Shown: positions 50,675 to 60,987, counted from the first letter of the stretch. The stretch is DNA of 64,000 nt from CF-167 sp963695195 (GCA_963695195.1 CAVOGE010000007.1:496001-560000), one strand, 5' to 3'. Notes: generated from the sequence alone by a model not told the origin. Program-made: numbers and translations.

Positions 50675-51405
50675 CGCTTCGCCCGTGCGGCCTTCGCCGC
50701 TCGCTTCGCCGCCTGGTCCGCGCGATGGGCAAGCGTCCGCTCGATATAGGGCACCGCCGCGGGTGTGACACAGCCGGTCTGTCCATGGTCCACCACCACC
50801 GGACCGATGCGCTCTGCGGCAGCCACGGCCGCGCGGCGAAGGTGCTCATTGCGAATGCCGATGTTGATGAGGGCCCCATTCATCGAGTACCGCGTCCGGT
50901 TCCCGGCGTCGGCAATCTCGCGCTCGATCCGTTCGAGTCGATCGAGGAAGAACTCGTCGTCGAGCGTGGCGTCATCGGCGGCCAGGTGGGCGAGCAGGTC
51001 CCATCCGGCCTGTCCGGTCCAGTCGCGCGCCGAGTCGGTCCAGCGCTCCATGCGGGCTCGTACGCCGGGGACGTGGCTGGCGAGGTTGCGGACGAAGGTG
51101 TCCACCAGGGCGTAGTAGCTGATCTGATCCAGCCATCGGTCAAGGTCCGCCTCGGTGGTTCGCCCGGGATCGGCGACCATGCAGGCCAGCATCCGGGCAT
51201 CCATATTGCCGGTGGCCCACAACGCTCTGGCGAGGTCGCCGTCGCGGCCCAGCTCCTTCGCGATGGCACGCAGGTCGGCAAACGAGACGCCGAACTGGAC
51301 CTCCCCCGCCCCGTGGCGGCGGTAGATGGCGCGGCGCTGCGCGGAGCCCGCGGCCTCGAGCCGGCGCATCACTGCCTCGACGTCCGTGCCCGTGAAGGTG
51401 CTCAT
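50671..51405 (-). CDS. DNA alkylation repair protein, AlkD-like
   Basis: HEAT-like-repeat protein (244 aa) of the AlkC/AlkD DNA glycosylase group, which removes N3- and N7-alkylated purines. GVSFADLRAIAKELGRDGDL at residues 39-58 and WLDQISYYALVDTF, NGALINIGIRNEHL are family segments. The C-terminus is Lys/Arg/Ala-rich. The TACACT hexamer (complement of 51412-51417) ends 6 nt before the ATG, so a leaderless mRNA is likely. No LexA box is visible, so SOS control is not indicated. Confidence 0.88.
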   Translation of the reverse strand: MSTFTGTDVEAVMRRLEAAGSAQRRAIYRRHGAGEVQFGVSFADLRAIAKELGRDGDLARALWATGNMDARMLACMVADPGRTTEADLDRWLDQISYYALVDTFVRNLASHVPGVRARMERWTDSARDWTGQAGWDLLAHLAADDATLDDEFFLDRLERIEREIADAGNRTRYSMNGALINIGIRNEHLRRAAVAAAERIGPVVVDHGQTGCVTPAAVPYIERTLAHRADQAAKRAAKAARAKR

Positions 51406-51411
51406 CGGTCC

Positions 51412-51451
51412 AGTGTACCGAGGGTGCCCGGTGCCAAGGATCGCGTAGCAT
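51412..51451. promoter_or_regulatory. Divergent -10 elements for the AlkD and SIS genes
   Basis: TACACT on the minus strand (complement of 51412-51417) ends 6 nt before the AlkD ATG. TAGCAT on the plus strand (51446-51451) ends 7 nt before ATG 51459. Both predict leaderless transcripts, as at hutU. Confidence 0.45.
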
Positions 51452-51458
51452 CGTGTGC

Positions 51459-52616
51459 ATGGCCCGATTCGACCCTGAGGCGACGCTCCCCGGCGCACCC
51501 GACCCCTGGGCCGGCTCGACGATGCCGCCGCTGCGCGACGGGCCGCCCTACGCCATGACCGAGATGATCGCGGCCGAGCCGGCGCTGGCGGAGCGGCTCA
51601 TCCGGCGGCTGCATCCGGATCCAGGAGTCGGGGCGCTGGCGGGGCTGATCCGAGAAGCGGTCGCCTCTGGCCGGCCGATCCTGGTGACCGGCTGCGGCAC
51701 GAGCGAGCACGCCGCCATGGTGGCCGCGGCGCTCATCGGCGACGCGACCGGGGCCGAGCTGCGCAGCGTCCAGGCATTCGAGCTGGCGCGCCGCCCACCG
51801 ACCGCGGGCGTGCTGCTGGCGTTCTCGCACGAGGGCGGCACCGAGGCAACCAACGAGGCGCTGCGCGGCGCCCGCGAGTCCGGCGCCGACACCGCGCTGA
51901 TCACCGTCAGCGACCGCTCCCCAGGGGCAGCCCTCGCAGACGTGGTCCTGCTCACCGGGGAGCAGGACCAGTCGTGGTGCCACACGGTCGGCTACCTCTC
52001 GCCGCTGGTGGCGTCTTCGGTCCTTGCCGGCGCACTCCGCGAGCACCCGCTCGATCCGGTGGTCGTGCGGGCGCTGCTGCAGGTGGCGGACCACGCGCCC
52101 GGTGCCGAGGAGATGGCGGCGGCGCTGTCCGGCTGCACGCGACTGCTCGTGGTCGGCTCCGGCGTTGATTACCCAGCTGCACGCGAACTGGCGCTGAAGG
52201 TCGAGGAGGGTGCCCGGCTGCCTGCCACCGCTCACCAGCTCGAGACGATCCGGCACGGACACCTCGCCGCGGCCGACTCGCGCACCGGGCTGGTCCTGCT
52301 GCTCACCGACGGGAAGGGCTGGGGCGCTCCGCTCGTCGAGCGGTCGAGCGCCGTGCTGCGTTCCGCTGCGGCGCTCGGGATGCCGGCAGCGGCGATCGTG
52401 GCCGCCGACCTCGGGGACGACCTGCCCCTGCCCCTCACCCCTGCTGGACGCCTGGCGGTGCCGCTCGCCGCAGGGTTGCCGCGGATCGTCGCCGCGGCAC
52501 TGGGCAGCGCCATCCCGCTCCAGCTGCTCACCGAGCGGTTGGCTCGTGCACGGGGCGTCAACCCCGACACGCTGGGTCGGGAGGATCCACGTCATGCGGC
52601 CGCAGCCGAGGCCTGA
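51459..52616 (+). CDS. SIS-domain protein (GlmS-isomerase/AgaS-like)
   Basis: Two SIS (sugar isomerase) domains in 385 aa without a glutaminase domain. SIS1 has ILVTGCGTSEHAAMVAAAL and FSHEGGTEATNEALRGA. SIS2 has LLVVGSGVDYPAARELALKVEEGA and the TAHQLETIRHGHLAAAD region, which matches the linker of GlmS-type isomerases. Likely a phosphosugar aldose-ketose isomerase or deaminase; substrate unknown. It is unlike the phosphosugar enzymes next to the PTS, 15 kb away. Start ATG 51459; GTG 51453 is an alternative. Confidence 0.82.
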   Translation: MARFDPEATLPGAPDPWAGSTMPPLRDGPPYAMTEMIAAEPALAERLIRRLHPDPGVGALAGLIREAVASGRPILVTGCGTSEHAAMVAAALIGDATGAELRSVQAFELARRPPTAGVLLAFSHEGGTEATNEALRGARESGADTALITVSDRSPGAALADVVLLTGEQDQSWCHTVGYLSPLVASSVLAGALREHPLDPVVVRALLQVADHAPGAEEMAAALSGCTRLLVVGSGVDYPAARELALKVEEGARLPATAHQLETIRHGHLAAADSRTGLVLLLTDGKGWGAPLVERSSAVLRSAAALGMPAAAIVAADLGDDLPLPLTPAGRLAVPLAAGLPRIVAAALGSAIPLQLLTERLARARGVNPDTLGREDPRHAAAAEA

Positions 52617-52685
52617 CGCGCCGGAGGCTGCGAGCCGTTGCGCGGGTATCATCGGTCTCGCCCAATCATTCCCGCGAGGTCGTCC

Positions 52686-53600
52686 GTGGCCAGCCTGATC
52701 GAGTGCGTCCCGAACTTCTCCGAGGGTCGCCGCCCCGAGGTCGTCGAGGAGATCGTGCGCACGGTGCGCTCGATCGACGGCATCACCCTGCTGGACTACT
52801 CCCGCGACGAGACGCACAACCGCAGCGTGGTCACCTTTGCCGGGTCGGCCGAGCCGGTCGTGCGTGCCGCCACCGCGGCGGTGGGACGGGCTTTGGAGCT
52901 GATCGACATGGAGCAGCACAGCGGGGCGCATCCGCGCATCGGCGCGGTCGATGTGATCCCGTTCGTTCCCCTCGGCGCCACGCGTATCGAGGAGTGCATC
53001 GACCTGGCGCGACGCTTCGGCGAGCAGATCGCCACGCGCTTCGAGCTGCCGGTCTACCTGTACGGGGCGGCTGCGCTTCGTCCGGAGCGCCAGCGGCTGG
53101 CGGCCGTGCGGAAGGGCCAGTACGAGGGCCTCAAGGAGGAGCTCGGCATCGACCCGTCCCGTGATCCGGACTTCGGACCGAAGCGACTTCACCCGCGGGG
53201 CGGGGCGGTCGCGGTGGGAGCTCGCAAGCCGCTGATCGCGCTCAACGTGAACCTGGCGACCGACGACCTGATCATCGCCCAGCGCATCGCCGAGACGATC
53301 CGTGAATCGTCGGGCGGCCTGCCGGCGGTGCAGGCCATGGGGGTCTTGCTCGAGAACCCCGGCGAGCCGCGCTACGCACAGGTCAGCATGAACCTGGTCG
53401 ACTGGGAGCGAACCGGCATCACCCAGGTCGTACGAGAGATCCGGAGCCTCGCGCGCGCCAGCGGGACCGATATCGACCACTGCGAGCTGATCGGGCTGGC
53501 ACCGGCCGGTGCACTGCTCGACGTTGCCGCCGATGCCCTCGGTCTGCGTGGCTTCACGCCCGATCAGGCGCTCGAACTGCGCCTGGCGCGAGACCGATGA
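52686..53600 (+). CDS. ftcD: Glutamate formimidoyltransferase
   Basis: FtcD formiminotransferase domain (304 aa), which transfers the formimino group of formiminoglutamate to THF in histidine breakdown. ECVPNFSEGRRPEVVEEIV starts the protein, and His82 in HSGAHPRIGAVDVIPFVPL corresponds to the catalytic His82 of mammalian FTCD. The cyclodeaminase half of the mammalian enzyme is missing here and is encoded separately at 28780. GTG 52686 has GAGGT 7 nt upstream. The stop overlaps argS by ATGA. Confidence 0.93.
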   Translation: MASLIECVPNFSEGRRPEVVEEIVRTVRSIDGITLLDYSRDETHNRSVVTFAGSAEPVVRAATAAVGRALELIDMEQHSGAHPRIGAVDVIPFVPLGATRIEECIDLARRFGEQIATRFELPVYLYGAAALRPERQRLAAVRKGQYEGLKEELGIDPSRDPDFGPKRLHPRGGAVAVGARKPLIALNVNLATDDLIIAQRIAETIRESSGGLPAVQAMGVLLENPGEPRYAQVSMNLVDWERTGITQVVREIRSLARASGTDIDHCELIGLAPAGALLDVAADALGLRGFTPDQALELRLARDR

Positions 53601-55261
53601 CGAGCCTGCGCGACGCCCTCCGCGCCGCTGTCGAGGCGGCGCGGGATGCCGCCCTGGCCGCCGGCGATCTCAGACTCCCCGAGGGAGTGGCCCTCCCGCC
53701 GGTGAGCATCGAGCGGCCGGCGCGCCCCGAGCACGGCGACTATGCAAGCAACGTGGCGATGCAGCTCGCGCCGATCGTCCGCGATGCGCCGATGCGCATC
53801 GCCGAGACGCTGCAGCGCCACATGCCGCCGACCGCGGGCGTGTCCGAGGTGAGCGTGGCTCCGCCCGGATTCCTGAATCTCCACCTCGACCCCGCATGGG
53901 TCGCCGGGCAGGTCGCGGTCATTCGCGAGGCCGGCACGGCGTTCGGCCAGGTCCGCGTGGCAAAGCCGCAGCGCATCAATGTCGAGTTCGTCTCGGCCAA
54001 CCCGACCGGCCCACTCACCGTCGGCAACGCGCGCGGGGCATTCGTCGGCGACCTGCTCTGCCGCGTGCTCGAAGGGGTTGGCCACGAGGTGACACGCGAG
54101 TACTACTTCAACGACTTCGGAACGCAGGTGCACAACCTTGGGCGGTCGGTGCTTGCGCGCCGCAACGGCGAGCCGATCCCCGAGGACGGCTACCACGGCG
54201 ACTACGTGGCCGACCTGGCGGCCGCCGTCCCCGACGAGGTGTGGGCCGCGGCCACCGCGGCCGACGCGGACGCCGGGTGGATGCTTGGCCGCTGGGCTTC
54301 GGAGCGGGTCCGCGCCGGGATCGAGGCCAGCCTGGCGCGGCTCGGTGCGCACTTCGACGTCTGGAAGGGCGAGTCTTCGCTCCATGACGAGGGTTGGGTA
54401 GCGCGGGCGGTGGAGCAGCTTCGAACGGCCGGGCAGATCTACGAGGACGATGGGGCGACCTGGTTCCGCTCGACCGCGTACGGCGACGACAAGGACCGCG
54501 TCGTCTTTCGCTCGAACGCGCAGCCGACCTACTTCGCGTCAGACATCGGCTACCTGGCCGAGAAGTTCAGCCGGGGCTTCGACGAGCTGGTCTACCTGTG
54601 GGGCGCCGATCACCACGGCACGGTCGCCCGACTGCACAACGCGGCCGAGGCGATGGGGCACGACCGCGACGCGGTGCAGGTGATCCTGATCGCCTGGGTC
54701 CGCTTCGTGCGCGGCGGCGTGGTCGACTCGATGTCCAAGCGCACCGGCGAATTCGTCAGCCTGGACGACCTGTTGGCGGAGATCGGCGCGGATGCGGCGC
54801 GCTGGTTCTTCGGCTCTCGTGCGGTCAGCACCGGGATCGACTTCGACATCGAGCTGGCCAAGCAGCAGAGCGCCGAGAACCCGGTCTACTACGTGCAGTA
54901 CGCCCATGCCCGGTGCGCCTCGATCCAGCGCGTCGCCGCGGAGCGGAGCCTGGTTGCCGACGCGCGCGACGCCGGCGCGATGCTCCGGCATCCGGCCGAA
55001 CAGGCGCTCATCCGCCGCCTGCTGGCGCTGCCCGAAGTGGTGGCCGATGCAGCGGAGCGCCGCGAGACCCACGAGCTGACCGCCTACTGCCTCGAGGTGG
55101 CGCGCCTGTTCAGCCAGTTCTACCGCGACTGCCGGGTCCTGCCCGAAGGGGCCGATGAGGTACCGATGTCCCAGGCTCGCCTGGCCCTGACCGATGCCAC
55201 GCGCCAGGTGCTGGCCAACGCGCTCGGGCTGCTCGGCATCTCGGCGCCGGAGGCGATGTAG
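53597..55261 (+). CDS. argS: Arginyl-tRNA synthetase
   Basis: Class Ia synthetase (554 aa) with the ArgRS-specific N-terminal domain (ERPARPEHGDYASNVAMQLA), the catalytic core and a C-terminal anticodon-binding domain (AHARCASIQRVAAERSL). The HIGH signature reads TVGN at residues 141-144 in SANPTGPLTVGNARGAFVGD, where both His are changed; the second motif is SMSKRTGEFV. Changes in HIGH occur in some bacteria, so the enzyme may be active, but this should be checked. The ATG overlaps the ftcD stop, so an essential synthetase is translated with a catabolic gene. Confidence 0.94.
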   Translation: MTSLRDALRAAVEAARDAALAAGDLRLPEGVALPPVSIERPARPEHGDYASNVAMQLAPIVRDAPMRIAETLQRHMPPTAGVSEVSVAPPGFLNLHLDPAWVAGQVAVIREAGTAFGQVRVAKPQRINVEFVSANPTGPLTVGNARGAFVGDLLCRVLEGVGHEVTREYYFNDFGTQVHNLGRSVLARRNGEPIPEDGYHGDYVADLAAAVPDEVWAAATAADADAGWMLGRWASERVRAGIEASLARLGAHFDVWKGESSLHDEGWVARAVEQLRTAGQIYEDDGATWFRSTAYGDDKDRVVFRSNAQPTYFASDIGYLAEKFSRGFDELVYLWGADHHGTVARLHNAAEAMGHDRDAVQVILIAWVRFVRGGVVDSMSKRTGEFVSLDDLLAEIGADAARWFFGSRAVSTGIDFDIELAKQQSAENPVYYVQYAHARCASIQRVAAERSLVADARDAGAMLRHPAEQALIRRLLALPEVVADAAERRETHELTAYCLEVARLFSQFYRDCRVLPEGADEVPMSQARLALTDATRQVLANALGLLGISAPEAM

Positions 55262-55263
55262 CC

Positions 55264-56538
55264 CTAGCCGCCGAGCGCCGCCTGCAGCGCGGTGAGCGCC
55301 TCGACCGAGGTGGCCTGCAGCACGATCGTTTCCCGATCACCCAGTCGCAGGTCGGTGTTGAGGGAGAGACCGCCCTGTACCTCGGCGTATCGGTCGGCGA
55401 ACTCGGTCACCTCGACCGGCGCATCCCAGGCGATCCGCAGCGCAAGCGCCAACGCGCCGCCCGGCCCGGTGGCGATGACGACCCGGTCACCGCCCCACCC
55501 CTCCGATGCCAGCTCCGCGTCAGCCTGCGAGAGGCCGATCCCCTCCAACCAGATCGCGATCATCGCCTCGCCGAGTGTCGCCTCGCGGGCAATCGACCAG
55601 CCCGCGCCGAGCGTTGCGAGCAGGTCGGGCGCCTCGACCGCGATCGGCTCCTCCCCATCGATGTAGGCATCGGGATGGAGCACCTGCTCGGTCGAGGACG
55701 GAGGATCGGCGTAGGCGGCGTTCACCGCGTCCCAGCCGCCGGATGCATAGAGCTGGCCAACGAATTCGGCACCGGCCACGTACGGGAATTCGAGCTGCCG
55801 CACCATCCAGTCGGGAATCCCTGAGGTGTCGGGGATCGGCGTCGCCTGGATGTCGAGCAGTTCCTCCGCGGTGAGGTGGCCGATCGCCCAGAGCACCATC
55901 GCCGTCGAGGCGTCGCCCTCCTCCAGGGCGACCCTTGCCATCTTTGCATCGTCCTCCCCGTTGAGCTGGTCGTGCGCCGCGGCAGTGTCGAAGGCGGCGT
56001 CCTGCAGGGCGTGGGTGTACTCGTGGGCATACGTGATCCGCGCCGTCGCGGTCAGGCCCGCATCGGTCACCACGACCATCCGCTCTTCGTCGAAGTCGTA
56101 ATAGCCGAGCACCTGGTCGGCGTACAGGCGCTGCGTCAGTTCGGCGATCTCCTGCCCGGCGGTCAGCAGGCCGAGTGCCCGAAGGGTGGCATTCTCGGCG
56201 TCACGCTCCGCAGCAGGGAAGTCGCGGTCGAAGATCTCGGCCAGCGCATCAGCGAATTCGGCGCGGGTCAGGACCTGTGGGGGGCCGATCTCCGGTGCCG
56301 GCAGGCCGCGCAGCGCGCGCACATCGGTCTCAATCTTGGCGAAGACCGCCAGGGGATCCTGCGACGACGTCGGGGATCCCGAAGGCTCGGGGCTGAAGGT
56401 GGCGATCTGCGGGGTGGCGCTGGCGAGCGGCCAGATGCCGACCTGGAATCCCAGGCCGCGGGCCGCCAGGAAGGCGACGATCAGGGCGGCGAGGACCAGG
56501 ACGGTGATCGCCGTCAGGCGCTTTGCGGTTGCAGACAT
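55264..56538 (-). CDS. Membrane-anchored protein with HEYTH metallopeptidase-like motif
   Basis: Not assigned to a known enzyme. N-terminal membrane anchor (residues 9-28), a Ser/Pro linker, then a domain with HEYTH at 172-176 (ARITYAHEYTHALQD), the HExxH pattern of zinc metallopeptidases, followed by Glu206-Glu207 in ALEEGDAS, a possible third ligand. The region before it (YADQVLGYYDFDEERMVVV) is typical of such folds. About 250 residues follow without recognised motifs. A weak -10-like GACAAT lies 7 nt before ATG 56538. Convergent with argS. Confidence 0.72.
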   Translation of the reverse strand: MSATAKRLTAITVLVLAALIVAFLAARGLGFQVGIWPLASATPQIATFSPEPSGSPTSSQDPLAVFAKIETDVRALRGLPAPEIGPPQVLTRAEFADALAEIFDRDFPAAERDAENATLRALGLLTAGQEIAELTQRLYADQVLGYYDFDEERMVVVTDAGLTATARITYAHEYTHALQDAAFDTAAAHDQLNGEDDAKMARVALEEGDASTAMVLWAIGHLTAEELLDIQATPIPDTSGIPDWMVRQLEFPYVAGAEFVGQLYASGGWDAVNAAYADPPSSTEQVLHPDAYIDGEEPIAVEAPDLLATLGAGWSIAREATLGEAMIAIWLEGIGLSQADAELASEGWGGDRVVIATGPGGALALALRIAWDAPVEVTEFADRYAEVQGGLSLNTDLRLGDRETIVLQATSVEALTALQAALGG

Positions 56539-56679
56539 CGGTCGGATTGTCACCCATCTCGCCGCGAAAGGTTCAGGTTTCTTAAGCCAAGACCAGCCTT
56601 GGGATTCACGCGCCCCTTCTACCGTTCACCGTGCGAGTTGGAGATCCCTTCGGGTTTCTGCCTCCACCCTCCCTCCTTC

Positions 56680-56721
56680 GAGCGCCGGTGTCATTGGGCG
56701 GGCACCGGCGCTCGTGCTTTT
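56680..56721 (+). terminator. Intrinsic-terminator-like hairpin, plus strand
   Basis: 11-bp stem GAGCGCCGGTG (56680-56690) / CACCGGCGCTC (56703-56713) with a 12-nt loop, followed by GTGC and TTTT (56718-56721). It lies upstream of a TAGCAT element of the next gene. No plus-strand gene ends just before it, so it may close a small unannotated RNA transcribed from 56554 onward. Confidence 0.45.
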
Positions 56722-56741
56722 CCGGTAGCATCGGCCATCCC

Positions 56742-57386
56742 ATGGAGATCACCTGGTACGGGCGTGCCTGCTTTCGCCTGAAGGGTCGCGAGGCGACCGC
56801 CATCACCGACCCGTGCCCTCCCGCGACCGGGTTCGTGGCAGGCAAGCACGAGGTTGACCTGCTGACGATCTCCCACGCCCACGCGGATCATGCGTATACC
56901 CGATCGATCACCGCCGATCTGACGCTCACCCGCCCCGGCGAGTACGAGCATCGCAATCTGCTGGTGACCGGAGTCCGAACGTTCCACGACGGTGCTCGCG
57001 GAGCGGAGCGCGGCGAGAACGTGATCTTCGCCATCGAGATCGACGGGGTCCACGTCTGCCACCTCGGTGATCTGGGGCACCTGCTCACCGAGGAAGAGCT
57101 GGCCGAGCTCGGACCGATCGACGTCCTGCTGGTCCCTGCCGGCGGCAACTTCACCATCTCGCCGGCCGAGGCCGCGGAGGTAGTTGCACAGATCAGCCCC
57201 AAGATCGTGATCCCGATGCACTTCGCCACCGACGGCGCATCGGCCGATCTGCTCGGTCCGGAGCGCTTCCTGCACGAGCTGGCGGTGGGCGAGCCGGTTC
57301 GCCAGCCGAAGGCGGTGGTCCACGTCTCCTCGCTCCCCGAGGAGACGCAGGTGGTCCTGCTCGAGGCGCGCGGCAGAACCGGCTGA
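56742..57386 (+). CDS. Metallo-beta-lactamase-fold hydrolase (UPF0173-like)
   Basis: MBL-fold protein (214 aa) related to the UPF0173/UlaG-like group. The metal motif HAHADH lies at 45-50, with further ligands in VCHLGDLGHLLT and VIPMHFATD. The short N-terminus (ITWYGRACFRLKG) is characteristic. Substrate unknown; lactonase or phosphodiesterase activity occurs in relatives. ATG 56742 gives the family-like start; the open frame to 56631 overlies the hairpin. TAGCAT (56726-56731) lies 10 nt upstream. Confidence 0.87.
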   Translation: MEITWYGRACFRLKGREATAITDPCPPATGFVAGKHEVDLLTISHAHADHAYTRSITADLTLTRPGEYEHRNLLVTGVRTFHDGARGAERGENVIFAIEIDGVHVCHLGDLGHLLTEEELAELGPIDVLLVPAGGNFTISPAEAAEVVAQISPKIVIPMHFATDGASADLLGPERFLHELAVGEPVRQPKAVVHVSSLPEETQVVLLEARGRTG

Positions 57387-57771
57387 CCGGCGGGCTGCTG
57401 GCCGCCCCGCAATCCGTTGCACGTGCGCAACGGGTACGGTCCCGGACCTCACCAGACCCCTCTCAAGGCCCGCACGATAGTGGCCGACGGTACTAGGCAG
57501 GGGAGTACTTGTGCCGTATCCTGCCAATCCTTGGAGCCAGCTCGTCGACCCCCGCCCCGGGGAGCGTGCTGGGGACCGCCTCAGCCGCAGCGGCGCGGTG
57601 GAGCTCCGCCTCGCGCAGAGCCTCGGCAACGAACGCATTCATCGGTCGCTCACGCATGCGAAGAGCGGGCACCTTTCGTGTGGGCAGCGGCACGGTTCCC
57701 CGCCCACGAGCGTAGCACCGGCCGGCGCCGAGGGCCACCTCTGCGGTGCCAGGCCGCACCGCTCTCATCGG
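57387..57771. other. 385-nt region with little evidence of genes
   Basis: Between the convergent MBL-fold and kbl genes. The left part contains an inverted repeat CCGTTGC-ACGTGC-GCAACGG (57412-57431), possibly a terminator without T-run for the MBL gene. One weak small frame on the minus strand (57493-57657) is listed separately. No tRNA, IS end or CRISPR repeat is visible. Confidence 0.4.
57493..57657 (-). CDS. Possible small protein or gene remnant (54 aa)
   Basis: Open frame from ATG 57657 to stop 57493, encoding RPMNAFVAEALREAELHRAA and a C-terminus rich in Arg and Lys. Third-position GC is near 80 %, somewhat like the genes around it, and the helix-like MNAFVAEALREAELHR segment resembles small DNA-binding or antitoxin N-termini. 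No clear ribosome site. It may be a real short gene or a decayed fragment. Confidence 0.3.
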   Translation of the reverse strand: MRERPMNAFVAEALREAELHRAAAAEAVPSTLPGAGVDELAPRIGRIRHKYSPA

Positions 57772-59000
<1,229 letters not shown>

Positions 59001-59004
<4 letters not shown>

Positions 59005-60056
59005 GGCTGGAGCACCACCTTTCCGGCGTGGCGGGAGGCGATCAACTCGAAGCCGCGCTCCCAATCGGCGAGGTCGAAGCGATGGGTGATGATCGGCGTG
59101 ACATCCAGCGCCCCGGATCGCAGGAGCGTCTGGGTACGCTCCCAGGTGTCGTAGATGCGGCGGCCGTAGATGCCGTGGATGCGCAGCCCCTTCTGGATGA
59201 CGAAATCGGAGAGATCGACGCGCACCGGCTCGCCGAATATGCCGAGCAGGCTGATCCGGCCGCCGCGGGTGATGGCGGCCAGCGCCTGGTCGAGCGCGGC
59301 CTGCGCGCCGCTCATCTCCAGGACCACTTCTACGCCATCGCCGTCGGTGGCAGTCAGGATCCGCTCGACGGTCGCCGGGTCGCGGGCATTCAGCGTCAGG
59401 TCCGCGCCCATGGTGCGCGCGAGGTCGAGCCGGTAGTCCTCGGTGTCGGTGGCGATCACCAGGGCGGCGCCGGCGGCGCGCGCGATGCCGACTGCGCACA
59501 GGCCGATCGGCCCACAGCCGGTGACCAGCACGGTGCGCCCCTCGATCGGCTCGGCGAAGGCGGCATGCACCGCGTTGCCCATCGGCTCCTGCAGCGCCAC
59601 CACCGCTGGGTCGAGACCGTTGCTCTCGATCGCGTTGGCCTGGGGAACGACCACGTATTCGGCGAACCCGCCGTCCACGTGCGCCCCGATCACCTTCAGG
59701 TTGTGACACAGGTGCATGTCGCCGCGACGACACTGGGCGCAGGTCCAGTCGACGATGTGGCTCTCCACGCCGACCAGGTCACCCTCGCGGACGCGCGTTA
59801 CCCCGGTGCCGGTGCCGACCACCCGACCGGCCAGCTCGTGGCCGAGGATGGTCGGGGGCTTGAGGATCTCGCGCGCCCAGGGATCCCAGTTGAAGAGGTG
59901 GTAGTCGGTGCCGCAGATGCTGGCGGCCTCCATCTTGAGCAGCACCTCGCCCGGCCCGGGCACCGGCACCGGCCGCTGCACCAGCTCGAGCCCCGGCTCC
60001 GGGCGTGTCTTGGCCAGCGCGCGCATGGTGCGCGCCGGGGCAGCGACCGTCGTCAT
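59001..60056 (-). CDS. tdh: L-threonine 3-dehydrogenase
   Basis: Zinc MDR dehydrogenase (351 aa) that oxidises threonine to 2-amino-3-oxobutyrate for Kbl. Catalytic residues are Cys48 (SICGTDYHLFNWDPWA) and His73-Glu74; the NAD motif GCGPIGL follows. The structural-zinc site has Cys106, Cys109 and Cys117, but the first Cys of the usual four is Asp103, so it may bind zinc with an Asp or not at all. ATG 60056 overlaps the FAH stop as ATGA. With kbl it forms a complete threonine-to-glycine route. Confidence 0.93.
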
Positions 60057-60949
60057 TGGGCCACCCGGAGCAGTTCGGCCACGCCGGCTGCGGCGTCATG
60101 GTCATCGGTTCGGCCAGGCTCGTCGATGACCGGATTCCGGATGGCACCGATCCCCTCGATCTCGACCGTCATCACGTCGCCCGCCGCGAGGTAGCGCGGC
60201 GGGTCGGCGAAGTGGCCCACGCCCGCGGGGGTACCCGTCGCAATCAGGTCGCCCGGCTCAAGGGCGATCGTCCGCGACACGAAGGCGATGAGGGTGGGCA
60301 CGTCGAAAATCATCTCCGCAGTGGATGAGTCCTGCCACGTCTCACCATTGACCGATGAGCGCATCCACAGGCCGGCGGCATCACCCAGCTCATCGACAGT
60401 GACGACGACCGGACCGATGGGTGCAAACCCGTCGGAGCCCTTTGCCCGCAGCCATTGCCGATCCTCGCGCTGGAGGTCACGCATCGTCACGTCGTTGAGG
60501 ACCGTGTAGCCGAAGACCGCACGCATCGCTTCGGCAGGCGCCACGCGGCTGGTGCGGCGCCCGATCACCACGGCGAGTTCGCACTCGAGGTCGAGCTTCT
60601 CGGTGGCGCGCGGTCGCACGACCGGGTCTCCGGGGTGGTTGATCGCGTTGGCGAACTTGGCGAAGAGCATTGGATAGGCTGGCGGATCGACCCCCTGTTC
60701 GCGGCAGTGGTCGTGGTAGTTCAGGCCCACGCAGATGATCTTGCCGGGCCGCCCAATGGGCGCCAGGACGCGCGCCGTGTCGGGCTCGATCAGTTCGCCG
60801 GCGTCGCCTGCGGACAGCGTGTGCCCGCCGGTCAGCAGCTCGCCGACGTCGCGGGCACCGGTCGTTGCGGTGAGGCCGCGGAGCCCGTCATCGGTGATCA
60901 TGGCCAGACGCTGGCCGATGTCGGGCCGGGTGATGACCTGCAGCTTCAC
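60053..60949 (-). CDS. Fumarylacetoacetate hydrolase-family protein
   Basis: FAH-fold enzyme (298 aa), a family that hydrolyses or decarboxylates 3-oxo acids and acylpyruvates. The metal-binding acids lie in DLECELAVVIG and in the adjacent NDVTMRDLQ region, and the VGLNYHDHCREQG segment with PMLFAKFANAI is typical. Substrate not determined. TATACT (complement of 60956-60961) ends 6 nt before the GTG start, predicting a leaderless mRNA. It is first in the operon with tdh and kbl, so it may act on a related oxo acid. Confidence 0.88.
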   Translation of the reverse strand: MKLQVITRPDIGQRLAMITDDGLRGLTATTGARDVGELLTGGHTLSAGDAGELIEPDTARVLAPIGRPGKIICVGLNYHDHCREQGVDPPAYPMLFAKFANAINHPGDPVVRPRATEKLDLECELAVVIGRRTSRVAPAEAMRAVFGYTVLNDVTMRDLQREDRQWLRAKGSDGFAPIGPVVVTVDELGDAAGLWMRSSVNGETWQDSSTAEMIFDVPTLIAFVSRTIALEPGDLIATGTPAGVGHFADPPRYLAAGDVMTVEIEGIGAIRNPVIDEPGRTDDHDAAAGVAELLRVAQ

Positions 60950-60987
60950 GCGGTCAGTATAGGGAGGCGCGGCCGGGCTCCGGCCGA

